From positions 2,823,501 through 2,887,500 of the forward strand of contig JABAKD010000002.1 of assembly GCA_012845835.1 (NCBI GenBank): a DNA stretch of 64,000 bases, written 5' to 3'. This document shows positions 23,250-34,339 of this stretch, one piece after another. The position numbers were made by a program, and so were the translations under genes. The DNA comes from Undaria pinnatifida (taxonomy: Eukaryota; Sar; Phaeophyceae; Laminariales; Alariaceae). The notes under the pieces are model-generated. The model was not told the origin of the DNA, searched no databases, and saw nothing but the letters and a program-made list of their open reading frames with translations. The number at the start of each line of letters is the position of its first letter. Position 1 is the stretch's first letter.

Positions 23250-25611
23250 CGTTTACAGCAAGAGCGAAGCCAGACGGTTCTGGTCATGCTTAAGGTGTTT
23301 GCGACGCAAGGACGGTTGTTCTTGCCGGTGTTGTTGCGATATTGCCGGCTTCGTTTCATCGTCTTGTTCTTGAATTTCTGTGAAAGAGTTGCACTCGCAG
23401 CCTTCCACCTCAAGTCGGTCGGCCAGCACACCTCGTTCTGGAATTGCTACAGCTTCATTCCGGCTCACCGCAAAGGCAGCGATGTCCAGCAACTGCCGGG
23501 ACCTGGCCAAAGACTTAACGGTAGTGTCCTGGCAGACCTCCTTCTAAAATCGCGAACACATCAAACAGTAAGGAGGGCACAGGGGATGGCGACACGAGGG
23601 TTTACCAGGCTTTGAAAACTCACCGCTGAAATAACGCCGTAGTTGAAGCGGCAACGGAATAAAGGCAGGCAGTATACATCGAGTCGATAAAACGATACAC
23701 AAACGCAGCTCCATACAGAGCAGCTGGTGGTCAGCCGTCCATGGTGCCCTGTGGTCAGCGGCACGGCCTATCGGTGCAATCTGTTGCGTCAATGCGGTCG
23801 TCTCTGTCACCGCACACTCCAGATGTAGCGGAAAAACGGCCAACCCCACACTGGTCTTGCTAACAATCCGAGGGGCCACCAGCCCGGAAAATGTAACGGT
23901 ATGTGGTATTTCCTTCAATCTCACCATTGGAAAGTGGGGTCGACTACCACCAGGCTGTATTTCCAGAAAATTGGCTACCAGCATTGAGCGTAAATCCTTA
24001 GCAAACGCTAGCAACTCTGCACGCGTGCCCCTGTGCCGTCGTTGAAACTACTGGGGAACTGAGCGTCGACCACGATCTTTGAGAGGAGTCGCCAGAACTA
24101 GAGTCCACGGCGGCTGGTTTGGATGCAGAAGGAGTGGCTGTAATATCCTTACGAGCGAAAGCAACTCATACATGGTGCTGCCTACTCTGTACATTGCAAC
24201 TCTCCGTCGTGTTTACCACGCCCCCCTCCCGAATACGCGTACTGTACTATTTCGTTAAATAAGAAGAAATCATACCAGGTACGCAATGTCACGCAAAAAA
24301 AAAAATATTTCGACGATGCTGACTGCGCCCAGGTTAGTTGAGTAAATACTTTATGATCTCCAAACATCTCAACCATACCCAAGGCGTGTTAATATTGCGG
24401 TCGTGATAATGAGCAAATGACAATCAATGCGGTCAAACCTCGTGTGGCGCAGTATAACGGTATATCCGCAATAAGCTACGAAGAAATCGAACCGCCCCGT
24501 CCATGATATTTCATTGTGTTGTCTATCCACAGCTATACAGACCCCCCCCCCCCCCCCCACCCCCCACGGAAGTATATCTAAACTTACCGTGATGAGTTAA
24601 ATTCAAAGACCAGATCCAATTGGCCAAGGTCTTCGGCAACCGGCTTAATCTTGTCGGGGGCTCCAACTGGTACTTGCGCTCTGAAGCGCTGGAAATTGGG
24701 ATGATAGAAATGCATATTTGGGGACCGGCGACAAGCAGCAGGGTGATACTTTCGCCAACCGGTCATTGCATACAAGGCTCAAGCAACCGTTTGCAGTCCC
24801 AGGTACACGCACGAAATAAGAATAAAAAAGGCGACTGAGACGCGAACTCGTTTTACTCGCTAACATGGGTCGCACACCAAGCGCAACCTTGGCCTTTGTA
24901 ATCTGTGATTCTACAGGTGTTCTTAACGTTACTTGGTACTAAACCCCGACACGATATATCACACGCCGGAGGGTTTGAAACTTACCAGCATAACTTAACG
25001 TATCACTGTGCTCACTAGGACCGAACGGTTGCGTGAAGTATGGTTTTCATCGGGCCTGACGGGCGTCTTCTGCTTGACTCGCTGCCTTGTCTCGAAAAAA
25101 AAATGGCCACCAGACAGATTAAAATACATAAAAGTAGACAACATTCAGGCGTCAACGACCATATGCTCACTAATGCATATTTCACACTGGCGAGGCGGGT
25201 TTGGATTCAAGCACCCAAAATGAAAACTGAACGTAGAATTCAATCACATGGGCAGAGCACGGGATCACTTTCAACTGACACTCGCCGCATCACCCTCCCG
25301 GGAAATTCTGTGACTGGTTTTGCGTCGATGTCGTCCGCCACGACTTTGGGCCTCACTTCACGAACAGGCGCTTGGTTGGGGCGCGCGGCGACCTTCACAC
25401 CCCCCGCACAACGTCCTAAAAATATGGCAGGGGACAGCATCACCAGGTCACACGTCAGCAGGCGTAAAACGTCTGGACGCCATTTCGCCAATGCTGTACA
25501 TCGGAGGGGGGGAAGAACGCCCAAGGATGTGAGGTATGCGATGGAGACAAGATCAAGAGATGCACATCTACTGTACAACGTGACGCACTTCACACGCGTT
25601 GCGGTGCACAT
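23250..25611 (-). CDS. Unknown multi-exon gene or gene remnant in inverted duplication arm 1
   Basis: Four minus-strand coding-like blocks have counterparts in the other arm: 25611-25240 (VMLSPAIFLGRCAGGVKV), about 24775-24588 (MTGWRKYHPAACRRSP), 24014-about 23680 (NFLEIQPGGSRPHFPMVRL, then RIVSKTSVGLA), and 23570-23253 (VCQDTTVKSLARSRQLLDI, then RNEAVAIPERG). The second block ends in FEFNSSR directly at a GTAAGT donor that is conserved in both arms. The last block follows a TTTTAG acceptor. Residue-level conservation in fixed frames between arms suggests real exons. No domain is recognised. This arm looks the better preserved, but stops occur between blocks and a full transcript cannot be drawn. 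Confidence 0.4.
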
Positions 25612-26362
25612 TGCTCAAGCCTGAACGAGTTGTCCCTCCGCGCCATCCACTCGACAAAGAGTCAAAGTTACCATAACGACGTGGAATCATTTTCCGTTGT
25701 CCGCGCTTCTCACTCTTGTCGAGGCCGTATTGTGCTTCCGGTAGATGCTTCGGCGTTGACAATCCCATCAATCAATGAGCACCTTTTTCGTCAAGAAGCA
25801 AGGGCAATAAGAGAGATGATCTTGTACAGACTCTGCTTACTCCTATCTCGTATGACTTTGGGTTCCTACCTACCATATAGAGTACAGTATTTGTGCACTT
25901 AACAACCTGTGTACTTGAACAGTCGGTGTACGTGTACATGACTGCACGACGATAGTTGCTCGGCGATATGAACAGAATAACACCGTAGACAACAGCAACA
26001 GCATCCTCAACAGCTAGCGCAACCGACACAGCTGCTAAAACAAATTTGCAGCATAACCCCCAGCCGTTGATGTGGCTACTGCTGCCTCATGTGCCAGTTG
26101 CTGTTGCCATGCCTACCACCGCTGCTGTTATTCCACACCTGGTAAAATAGTATATCGAATACGTGCGCGGTGTGCATGTTGTCCGGCAATACGATTCGTG
26201 CATTGGGGAGCCGCGGGCAGCAGCAGTAGCAGTAGCAGAAGGGCTGCAGCGGTGGCAGTGGCAGCAGCAGCAGCCGCAGCACATGTCAAAAAATTAAATT
26301 GACAAAACTTCTATCACTCCGTGCAGCAGCGAATCAGTTGCCGCTGATGCCACTGTCGCGCG

Positions 26363-26557
26363 TTGCTGTTGATGGTGAACCTTTCACCATCAATGTTCTG
26401 CACATGTGAATACGCGATGACTGTGCCCAATGCGTGCAATATGATTCCTCCGACAGCAGCCCCGACCGCCGTTGCAGCCGCTCAAAGCAATGTGCAGTGC
26501 CCCTACCACCGCGCAGTAGCAACCCCAGCAGTCTCCTACCCTCTGAGGTGTACCTAG
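26363..26557 (+). CDS. Conserved 64-residue Ala-rich frame in arm 1
   Basis: The frame MLLMVNLSPSMFCTCEYAM...RCT has an exactly equal-length, indel-free counterpart in arm 2 (45282-45476, minus). Both are Ala-rich in the middle, with conserved TC-x-YA and ACN motifs. Equal length despite clear divergence is the only evidence for coding. Function unknown. Confidence 0.3.
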   Translation: MLLMVNLSPSMFCTCEYAMTVPNACNMIPPTAAPTAVAAAQSNVQCPYHRAVATPAVSYPLRCT

Positions 26558-26879
26558 TACTGTTACCGCCTCTGTCATGGGCCTATTGTTTAGACAAACA
26601 GTAGTTGGTTCCTAAGTGCTGTTTCATGCGCTGGTGGTATACGTGAGTTATGTACGTGCGCTATGTATCCGTGCAATGAAGCTTACGAAGACACCGCCTA
26701 CAACCGTGACCAAAACCTAGTCAAACCAAGCCTACGAGACGACGATACTCAGCCAGTCTAGCACATGAAAGCACCAGCGGAAGCATCAGCATTCAACTCA
26801 CGATATTGTTGCATGTTGCTGATCTTGCTGCTGCGCGTACGGCACGGAAAACAAACTCGCCAGTGGTAATAGGTAGGAT

Positions 26880-27640
26880 GCGCAAGGAATCAATCAGCCA
26901 AATGTAGATGTTCATTACATAGTAAAAAAAGTGTACGCAGAGTACTGGGTAACCTGTCGAACCATGTGTTAGACGTTGTTTACTTTCAGTATGGAGGAGG
27001 AATCATATGTGGTACCGCGTTCCACCAGGTAATATTGTGTTGAGGGGTCACGTGCGTAAGATCGAAATGTTGACTAGGTCTAGTGGGTGAGATCGAAGTG
27101 TGTACAACGTCACGTGCGTAAAATTAGGTTGGGTGTCGCATGTAGTGGTTACTACCATATGAAACAATTGTCACCGCAATAAGGAAGAGACACGAATGCT
27201 TGCACATCGAGTTCACTCTTCACATCTGCATCTGATTTTGGACAGTCCATGGTGACATAAGGGTTGATTGGCCCAACGAGAGCCTATTTGAAGTAACCCA
27301 CCACGCCTAAAGCATCATCAGTCAGGCTTGAGATTGTCTCGCCACGACTCCGTGTTACCCTCTGAAGACCGTCATCGGTCAGGCACCCATACATTTTTAT
27401 TCAGGTTATGAGCCTCGTTGGCGTGTACCAGGTAACACACAGCGCAAGAACATCCCCTGCGGTGGATCACAAGACCAGTGATTTGCTGGTATACTACGCT
27501 AGAAGCTTGGAACCATACGTCATTCGAGTCGAAAAGCACTGGAACGTGCACGAAGAAAATGGAAGCTCAGCGGACAGACCGGCACCTTCAAGTGATCTGT
27601 GTTCAATATCTAGCTGAACGCGAAAAGCAAGGCCGACCGA
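26880..27640. other. No supported gene
   Basis: No recognisable coding sequence. Weak repeats of GTGCGTAAGATCGAAATG near 27050-27120 only. Confidence 0.4.
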
Positions 27641-30600
27641 CATACCGAAATGTTTGAGCGGTCCAAGGACAGGATTGAGCTGAAACGAACAAAAGTGAAT
27701 CCTGGCGAGCAGTTTGACACGCTTCAGGCGGTCCACGGACAGGATCGAGCTGAGTGCCAGAAGAAACCCGACGGCACAAGACAGAACAAGCAACGCATTC
27801 AAAGCATTCATGGAGGATCCCGGAAACATTGTGACATCAACCAGAAGGATTATTCCCATATTCGATGACAACAAACCAGAGACCTATCCCGAATGGCGCT
27901 CGAACGCCCGCGTAGTGGTGTCCATGTCAAACAAAAAAGTGGTTCATGTTATGAACGGATTGGTTGAACCGGTACCGACTATCACAGACGGTGACACCTC
28001 AGGGACCCCGACGAATCAGGTTGAAATTCTACGGTGGAAGCGAGGGTGCGAGACCCTCTTCCCCAAAATGTACCTTGTCAATAGAGTCTCTTCGTCCACA
28101 CTAGTTCGACAACATTAATACCGGACGTCGGCGGGAGGTCAGGGACACGGACAGAAGGCATCGAACGCTTTGTACACCAATTACAACATCAACAACAGGG
28201 AGTCACGGCAGGCGTGCTACGAAAAGCTTGTGACCTTCGACATGACGCAAGGGCAAGACCCTGATGACTATACCATCAAGCTAATGGAGATTCGAGGGCG
28301 GCTGCATGAAATGGGAGAGCAGATTTCGGACGAGAGGTTTGAAGACATCTTACTGCAAGGCCTGACCGACGATTACGACTTCGTAAAGATGACTAGCTTT
28401 CACAACCCAAAATTTGACATGGACTACATTCAATCAAAGATGACAAGCTTGTACATCGACCGGTTCTCGAGACTAGGACATGTACAAAAGCTAGCGGGCA
28501 GAGGAGCGGTAATGACAACCACCAACGCATCAAGGAAGTTACGATGCTACAACCGCTAATAATTTAGGCACGTCAACCGAGACTCCACCCAAAGCATGCA
28601 GGAGCGATCTGCTACCACAAAATGGTCTTCGCTGCACAACCCGACGACGCACAGCGATGCTAAGTGCAACGCTCATAAAATGAATCACAATCACAATACG
28701 GAGAATCAACGACAGGAAGATGTACTAAGTGCCCACACAGCGACTGAGTCGACCGCGAGCAAAGAAGAAGAAAACTTCCGGTATCTCTCCGTGACGTCTG
28801 GGTGGACCTCGCCAACTAACCGCCAGCCAAATGCCCAGAAACCTAAGAGCGTGAAGGTCAGCGCTGACACACCCAGGCTTGCGCCGAAACCCTTGACTAT
28901 GCTGGTGGAAAGCGGAGCATCTGACCATCATTTTGACTACGAACTTCACTCGGATCCGAAAGACAAACAGCTAAATAGTAAGACACTTGAAAGACCCCAC
29001 AACATGCTGACCGCAGGACGACACGTTTTACCCGGAACAGCGACCGGTACGACTTCAAGGAACATCATCGACACGGGTGGCGACAAGCATCCGGTATGAA
29101 ATGCAGGCTTGGTCGCACCTGGGAGACATAATCGTTTCTAAACAATTCTGCTGCTACTACTGTTGCCCAAACTCGAGGACAAGACCAGCGATGGGGTACC
29201 CTGTGGGTACATCTTGAACGGCAAGGGATTCCGTGTATATAGAAACAGGACGGCGCGAGTGACCGAAAGCCGCAACGTCATCTTCCTCGAGATCCCAGCA
29301 TCGACAATGGCTGGTTTCACCGAGGGCGACACCACTAGCGACGCTGTCAGTACTCACGAAGACAGCTCGCCGGCAAAAAACGCGTATGACATCTGCATCA
29401 CGCACAGCGCGAAGAAATCGACAGCGTCCTGAAGAAACTGTCGGAGCTTACGAGTAGGAATGTGGACCACACTCAACATCAGCTGGCGAGGAGGAGACGG
29501 CCGTTGAAGGGGGGGGCAGTGGCGAGGTCAGCAACATGCGACAAATCACGACCTCGGAAGCGCAGCATGTAAGGGCACGCGCGCAAATTGTTCCGTAATT
29601 CCGGCATCACACGAAGGACTACACCTTCAGCAGTAGCGAGAACCGCGTAACCTGCAATTTCTTACTGTCCCAATGGCAAGTGCCGCAGAGGTGTCGTACG
29701 AGGAAGAAAAGACGATGGAGTACGATATAGTAGCTTAGACTGAACACGGGTCAGATTGGGCACAGGAACACAATATGGAAGTATACCTTGACTACGCCTT
29801 AGATGCTGGAAACCCCTCTGTGGGCACAGTTGGGATGGGGGTATCGTTACGACACCGAATAATAATTCAAGGAGTCGATGGAATCGCCACAAGTGACCAG
29901 TTGGAAATAAGCCACAGACAAGGAGATGGACAGCCTCCAGAACCACGCAGTCTTCCACCTGGTATATCCAGACTCAGTACAACCGGAGAACTATGTGATA
30001 GAATAGGTCTCTAATATTACAGCCGATCACACGCTGAAAGGTAGAGTTATGGTTTTAGGGCAGGGACAAGTTTCGGGAATTGACTGTGGCTGCACATATT
30101 TACCTGTATGCCGCATTCAAAGCGTATCCATGGCGCTCCACATAGCTGCGAGTGAAGACTGGGAAGTTCTCAAGCTTGATGTACAGGCGGCGTTTCTAAG
30201 CGCCTAGGTACAGGAGGAAGTGTATGTGAGGACTTCTCCATGCTACAAATCACTCGGCGCTACAACTGGACGTCCCAAGGTGATGAAACTCAATAAAAGC
30301 CTAGACGGACTTGGTCGAAGCCCTCGCAACTGGTTCAACATCATCGACGATGCACTGAGGGACATGGGGTTCACAGAGACTGCGTCTAATCCATGTGTCT
30401 ACATCCTCGGCTAAGACGACAACCTCAACATTGTGATCATGTACTTCGACGACCTCATTCTTCTTTGAGGAGACACGCCGGTGATGCAGGACATTAAAAG
30501 CAAGGTGATGGGCTGATTCGCCATTACCGACATTAGAGATGTCCTGATGGTACTAGGCATGCAAATTTCCAGACACAGAGAGGTTGAGACTCTGACCATT

Positions 30601-31385
30601 AGTCAAGATCACTAAGCTAGGTCAGTGCCGGCACGATTCGACATGGCAAAATACAACCCAATGCACACAACGGGAGCAGGAGCGGAGATGTTTTTACAAG
30701 CAGCCGGGCACGATGCTGCTAGACTTTACGGGCATCCAACTCTACCAGGCCATCACGGGGTTTCTGATGTTCTTCAGCCAATGCACTCGCTACGACATCA
30801 CCTTCGCCGTCAACCAACTGACCCAAGCCATGCACAGACTGTCTAAACCGCACATGACAGAAGCAAAAGCATAGTGTCCGCTATATCAAGGGGGATATAG
30901 GCCTGGCAATCACGTACGAAAAAGGGTGTTTCAAACTAACGGGGTATTGCGATGCGAGCTGGTGAAACAATCCTGCCAAGGGCAAGCCAACCTCCGGCTA
31001 CTAGTTCATGCTGCCTGGAGGACCGCTGAGCTTCCACACTGCGCTTCAGAACGTGACTGCGCAGTCGACTCTGGAGGCGCAACTGATCTCAATGGCAAAC
31101 GTGAGCAAGGAGGCAGTGTATCTGTCCAACATGATGGCCGGGCTGGCACTTGGAATTTTTTTAGAAAGTGCACCGCTCTTTGGCGACAACACCGCGGCCC
31201 TACACATTTTGCAGGATACAGCACCTGCAGCTCGCGCAGAAGACACATCGCTCTGCGCTTCTTCTACTTGAAGGAGCTAATCAAGGACAGATAAATCGCC
31301 ATCCACCACGTGGCATCACAGAAACAACTGACAGACGTAGGGATTAAATCCTCACCAAGAACACGCATTGGCACCTACTGAACCT
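27640..31385 (+). pseudogene. Ty1/copia element, decayed (gag, protease, partial integrase, RT, RNase H)
   Basis: Gag runs from about 27810 (MEDPGNIVTSTRRIIPIFDD) through 28170-28559 (FDMTQGQDPDDYTIKLMEI), a UBN2-type gag. The zinc knuckle is damaged: CYNR is followed by two stops, then FRHVNRD. The protease motif is near 28905 (LVESGASDHHFDY). Most of integrase is deleted; a piece remains at about 29190-29330 (GYILNGKGFRVYRN). RT resumes near 30010 (ADHTLKGRVMVLGQGQVSG), continues as VLKLDVQAAFLS, and holds the catalytic box as MYFDDLIL near 30440. RNase H lies at about 30990-31260 (STSGYLF-like remnant, STLEAQLISMANVSKEAVY, GDNTAALHILQD). At least six in-frame stops are visible. Element order protease-integrase-RT-RNase H is copia. 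Confidence 0.9.
27655..27760 (+). repeat. Short tandem duplication, about 72-bp period
   Basis: GCGGTCCAAGGACAGGATTG at about 27659 recurs as GCGGTCCACGGACAGGATCG at about 27728, in the 5' leader of the copia element. Confidence 0.7.
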
Positions 31386-32305
31386 TGTCGAGGCATAGAC
31401 AACAAGAAATTCGATCCAAAGAGGAAAAGAGAAACCCAAGATCGACCCGAAGGAAGACCATTCACGACGACAACAATGAGTACGCGTCAAGAACCCACAA
31501 CGAGGGAAATAGTCCAAGATCGATCTGAAAGGAGACCTAGTTATGACAACAACATGCGTATGGTACAGATACTTCTCCAGTACAGGGATTCGACAGAGAG
31601 ATCGATCGAGATCAGGCGGAGCCATTTGGACGAAGCCACACATCATCATCACACATTCATATATCAACTCTATATGACATCCGACAACCAGGAACGCAAG
31701 GAGGCTCACACCGGGGACATTTACGACGACAGTATAGCCACGAGACAACAACGGCGAACATGCTTGTACGGCAGGTTTCCTTTCTTCGACGAAAACTCCA
31801 GAGAAGAGGCAGCGGCGGAGAACGCCAACTGGACCATTAAGCAAGGGGTAGAGGATTGCTCCGATAAGTTTTTGGAACGTTTGTTTGGAATGTGATAGAA
31901 AGGGTGGAATACGAGGACTTTGTGGAACCAGAGCGCTTCTTTGGGTTTCTTAGCAGCGCTTGAGCTTACGATGCCGCCTCAAGTTTAGATCCGACGGTTT
32001 CAGCTCGAACCCTTCCCGATAGCAACGTGCTGGCCAAGGGGGTCGACCGCGAAGTAGAGGTGTGGAAGAAGTATTATCTAGAGAAGCTCCAGGAGCAGGA
32101 AGACGAATACCGGCACAGACTTAGTAGTCGTACGCAGGCTAGACTCGAAAGAGAGAACGAAGAATGTCCTGTGGAAAATACGCCCAAACAGTCAGTAGTA
32201 ATAGATGATGTCAGAGCTGAAATTAGGCAGGCATCGTCGGAAGCGAACGGACATGTAGCCGAAGATACCATTGATTCGCTCTATAGCGTCCATCGTGACG
32301 TGTAA
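31368..32305 (+). pseudogene. Unknown charged protein, broken by one frameshift and one stop
   Basis: A 175-residue frame (31368-31895) ends in KFLERLFGM. A second frame takes over at about 31892 (VIERVEYEDFVEPERFFGFL), is cut by a TGA near 31958, and continues to 32305 as a strongly charged, probably coiled-coil region (EVEVWKKYYLEKLQEQED, then RTQARLERENEECPVE). Together they would make a protein of about 300 residues. The first 40 codons overlap the end of the copia element, and the DNA repeats a segment of about 70 bp there (CCAAGATCGA...GACAACAAC). No family is recognised. It may be host sequence captured beside the element or an extra reading frame of the element. Confidence 0.4.
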
Positions 32306-32309
32306 GATC

Positions 32310-33730
32310 AGACATGAGTTGCACAACATCGTTAGAGAGAATCTACCGGATAACGGGGGGGGGCAGTGAAGTGATTTTCGGACAATCCAAAACATGGCAT
32401 ACGGAAGCCGAGCAGTCATCATATGGATTCCCGGTACAACACTACTGGCGCTGCACTTAATAACATAAGATATATTGCTGTATTCAAGGCACTGGAGCTG
32501 TCGAGTCGGCGGTGAATACCCCAAGTTACAGACAGCCTGCGTATGAACTATGCCGAGAAAGCTATAGACCATATAGTATTCAGCAGTGGCGACTGATATT
32601 TTGCGTATATACGCATATGCGGGCTACAACTGATATACAGAGAAAACATCAGTTTCAAAATGGTCTCCGTGCGTTTTGTTAAACAACGATACGGCCGGTG
32701 ACGCCAGAACGGTGAACAGACATATTCCACCAACCCTCGGTCAACAGAAAGAGCGCCTCATCGAAGGTCTTGTCCGCTCCCACACGAGTGGCTACGAGTA
32801 TGTCTTCGTTTCTGACGGAACCATGTCTTGACGGCCCGTGTGAATCGGCAACATGGATGCCAAGTTATCGCATTTATAGTTTTGAAATATTGAACGGTAA
32901 TTGTGACAAGTGGTGGACTCAATGTGCTGGTGTTGTATCCAACTCTGTGCCTTTGGCCCATATTACATTTTTATCTGCTCCGAAGGAATTTTTGTATGTT
33001 TCCTCCTATATATGCTGTCCACTCAACAACGTCATCGTCTATGGCATGCGTAAAATACCAACAGGTGATAGCTATTCGCACCGGTCCTCGAAGATGGATC
33101 CTGCGTCGCTCGCATAAAAGCGTCATATGTAACGTTTTCTGCAGGTGTATGCACTACGGTCGGCTGATGTACCAAGCAAGTTTAGCGAAATACTGCGTGG
33201 AAATTCGACGCGACGCCCGTAGCTCATGCTGGCAGTGGCCTTTGTCGGAGGGAAAAAAATGCTGGCGTAGAGGTACCGCGTAGAGCCTGACGGCTTGATA
33301 TGAGTTGTGCGTGAACCACTGGCTTGGAGTCAATTAGTATGTTCATGTAGCCATTCCGTGATCAGCCACTGCGAAAAAGCCAAAACCTGACAACACCCCA
33401 CAACGGTAAGAGTAGAACGTGTAGCTTGCATTCAATATCACTATAAACATTGGCGGTGAGGATCAGGTGAGGTTAGCAGAAATTAGGTTGCCTGTAATAT
33501 AAAATATTGTGGTCAACAAGGTTCCAGCAGAATTCCACCCGACAAAAAGTCTGTAATTTCCTACAGCAGCCTGCCTCACGTGTTCAGGTCCCAACATGTA
33601 CCAGAGACGTTCAAATACAACCGGTTAGGCGCGAGTGGTGCGTTGCTCACATCACCCCAGAAACAAGCACATGGACTTCAATGTCGAAGGCCACAAGACG
33701 GTGGCGTGTTGATAATAACGTGATTCATCC
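32310..33730. other. No supported gene
   Basis: Short frames only. A G9 run at 32356 lies shortly after the broken frame and resembles one at 29511 (both read GGGGGGGCAGTG), but no LTR follows. Confidence 0.35.
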
Positions 33731-33839
33731 AATATGATAAACAGTAGACTAGACTATATGCATACGGGTCGCGACAAAAATGGCGGAGAAAAATCTTTGA
33801 CGCTCGAAAAATTGAACCGTTCAGCAAGAAACACGGTGC

Positions 33840-34180
33840 CAGATGGAAATGCACACGTTTGCAGCATGCATGCGTGTCTCGCAAGATTTCTCCTCGAAGG
33901 ACGGGAGCTACAACGCCGTCGGCTTGAGATAGGGGCGCGCTGCAAACATCACGATGAAGGGCCCATGGTCAACCTCAAGGTCCCGCGTCCACCCATGACA
34001 CATTCACTTGGTTTTCGACGTAATACGTGACAGGTTCTTCCCTGCATGCCCGTTCACGCGGGCAACACCTTGACATCGACGGGGTCAATCCCACGGCCAT
34101 CTGCAGGATCACGGGGTGCAACTATCCATCATCGCGGGGATTCTATGTCAAGGATCATACCCGCTTCAGACTTTTTTTGG
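33840..34180 (+). pseudogene. Degenerate EsV-1-7-like motifs
   Basis: In the frame 33734-34030, residues CSMHAC...CKHH followed by EGPMVNLKVPR match the C-x4-C ... C-x2-H plus GMVNV pattern, with about five extra residues between the pairs. In the frame starting at 34027, CRITGC (C-x4-C) followed after a short spacer by YVKDH resembles a repeat whose third cysteine has become valine. The two are in different frames, so this is a relic at best. The flanking frames hold no clean repeat. Confidence 0.4.
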
Positions 34181-34339
34181 TTGCACAAGACAGGGTCGGC
34201 TGCACTGTCTGGATGTTTCACAACCACAAGAGGCAGTCGCTGTCCGTCCTACGTGTCCAATATCTGCCGTGCATAACATTTAATCCAATTTGGACGCCAG
34301 AGGTACCTCGCTGTATGACGGTGAAGTACACCTGAGGTA

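Larger units (their letters stand above)
23087..26870 (-). repeat. Inverted duplication, arm 1
   Basis: This segment corresponds in reverse orientation to 44980-48835. Anchors occur along the full length: AGTGAAGGCGGTGACGTTGGCATCAC near 23130-23160, the EAVAIPERG coding block near 23430, RIVSKTSVGLA near 23850, a splice donor at 24587, SPAIFLGRC near 25440, the GGTTCCTACCTACCATATAG block near 25860, CAG repeats near 26210-26280, and GCGTACGGCACGGA near 26840. Order is fully conserved. Divergence is substantial, with indels throughout. Confidence 0.85.
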
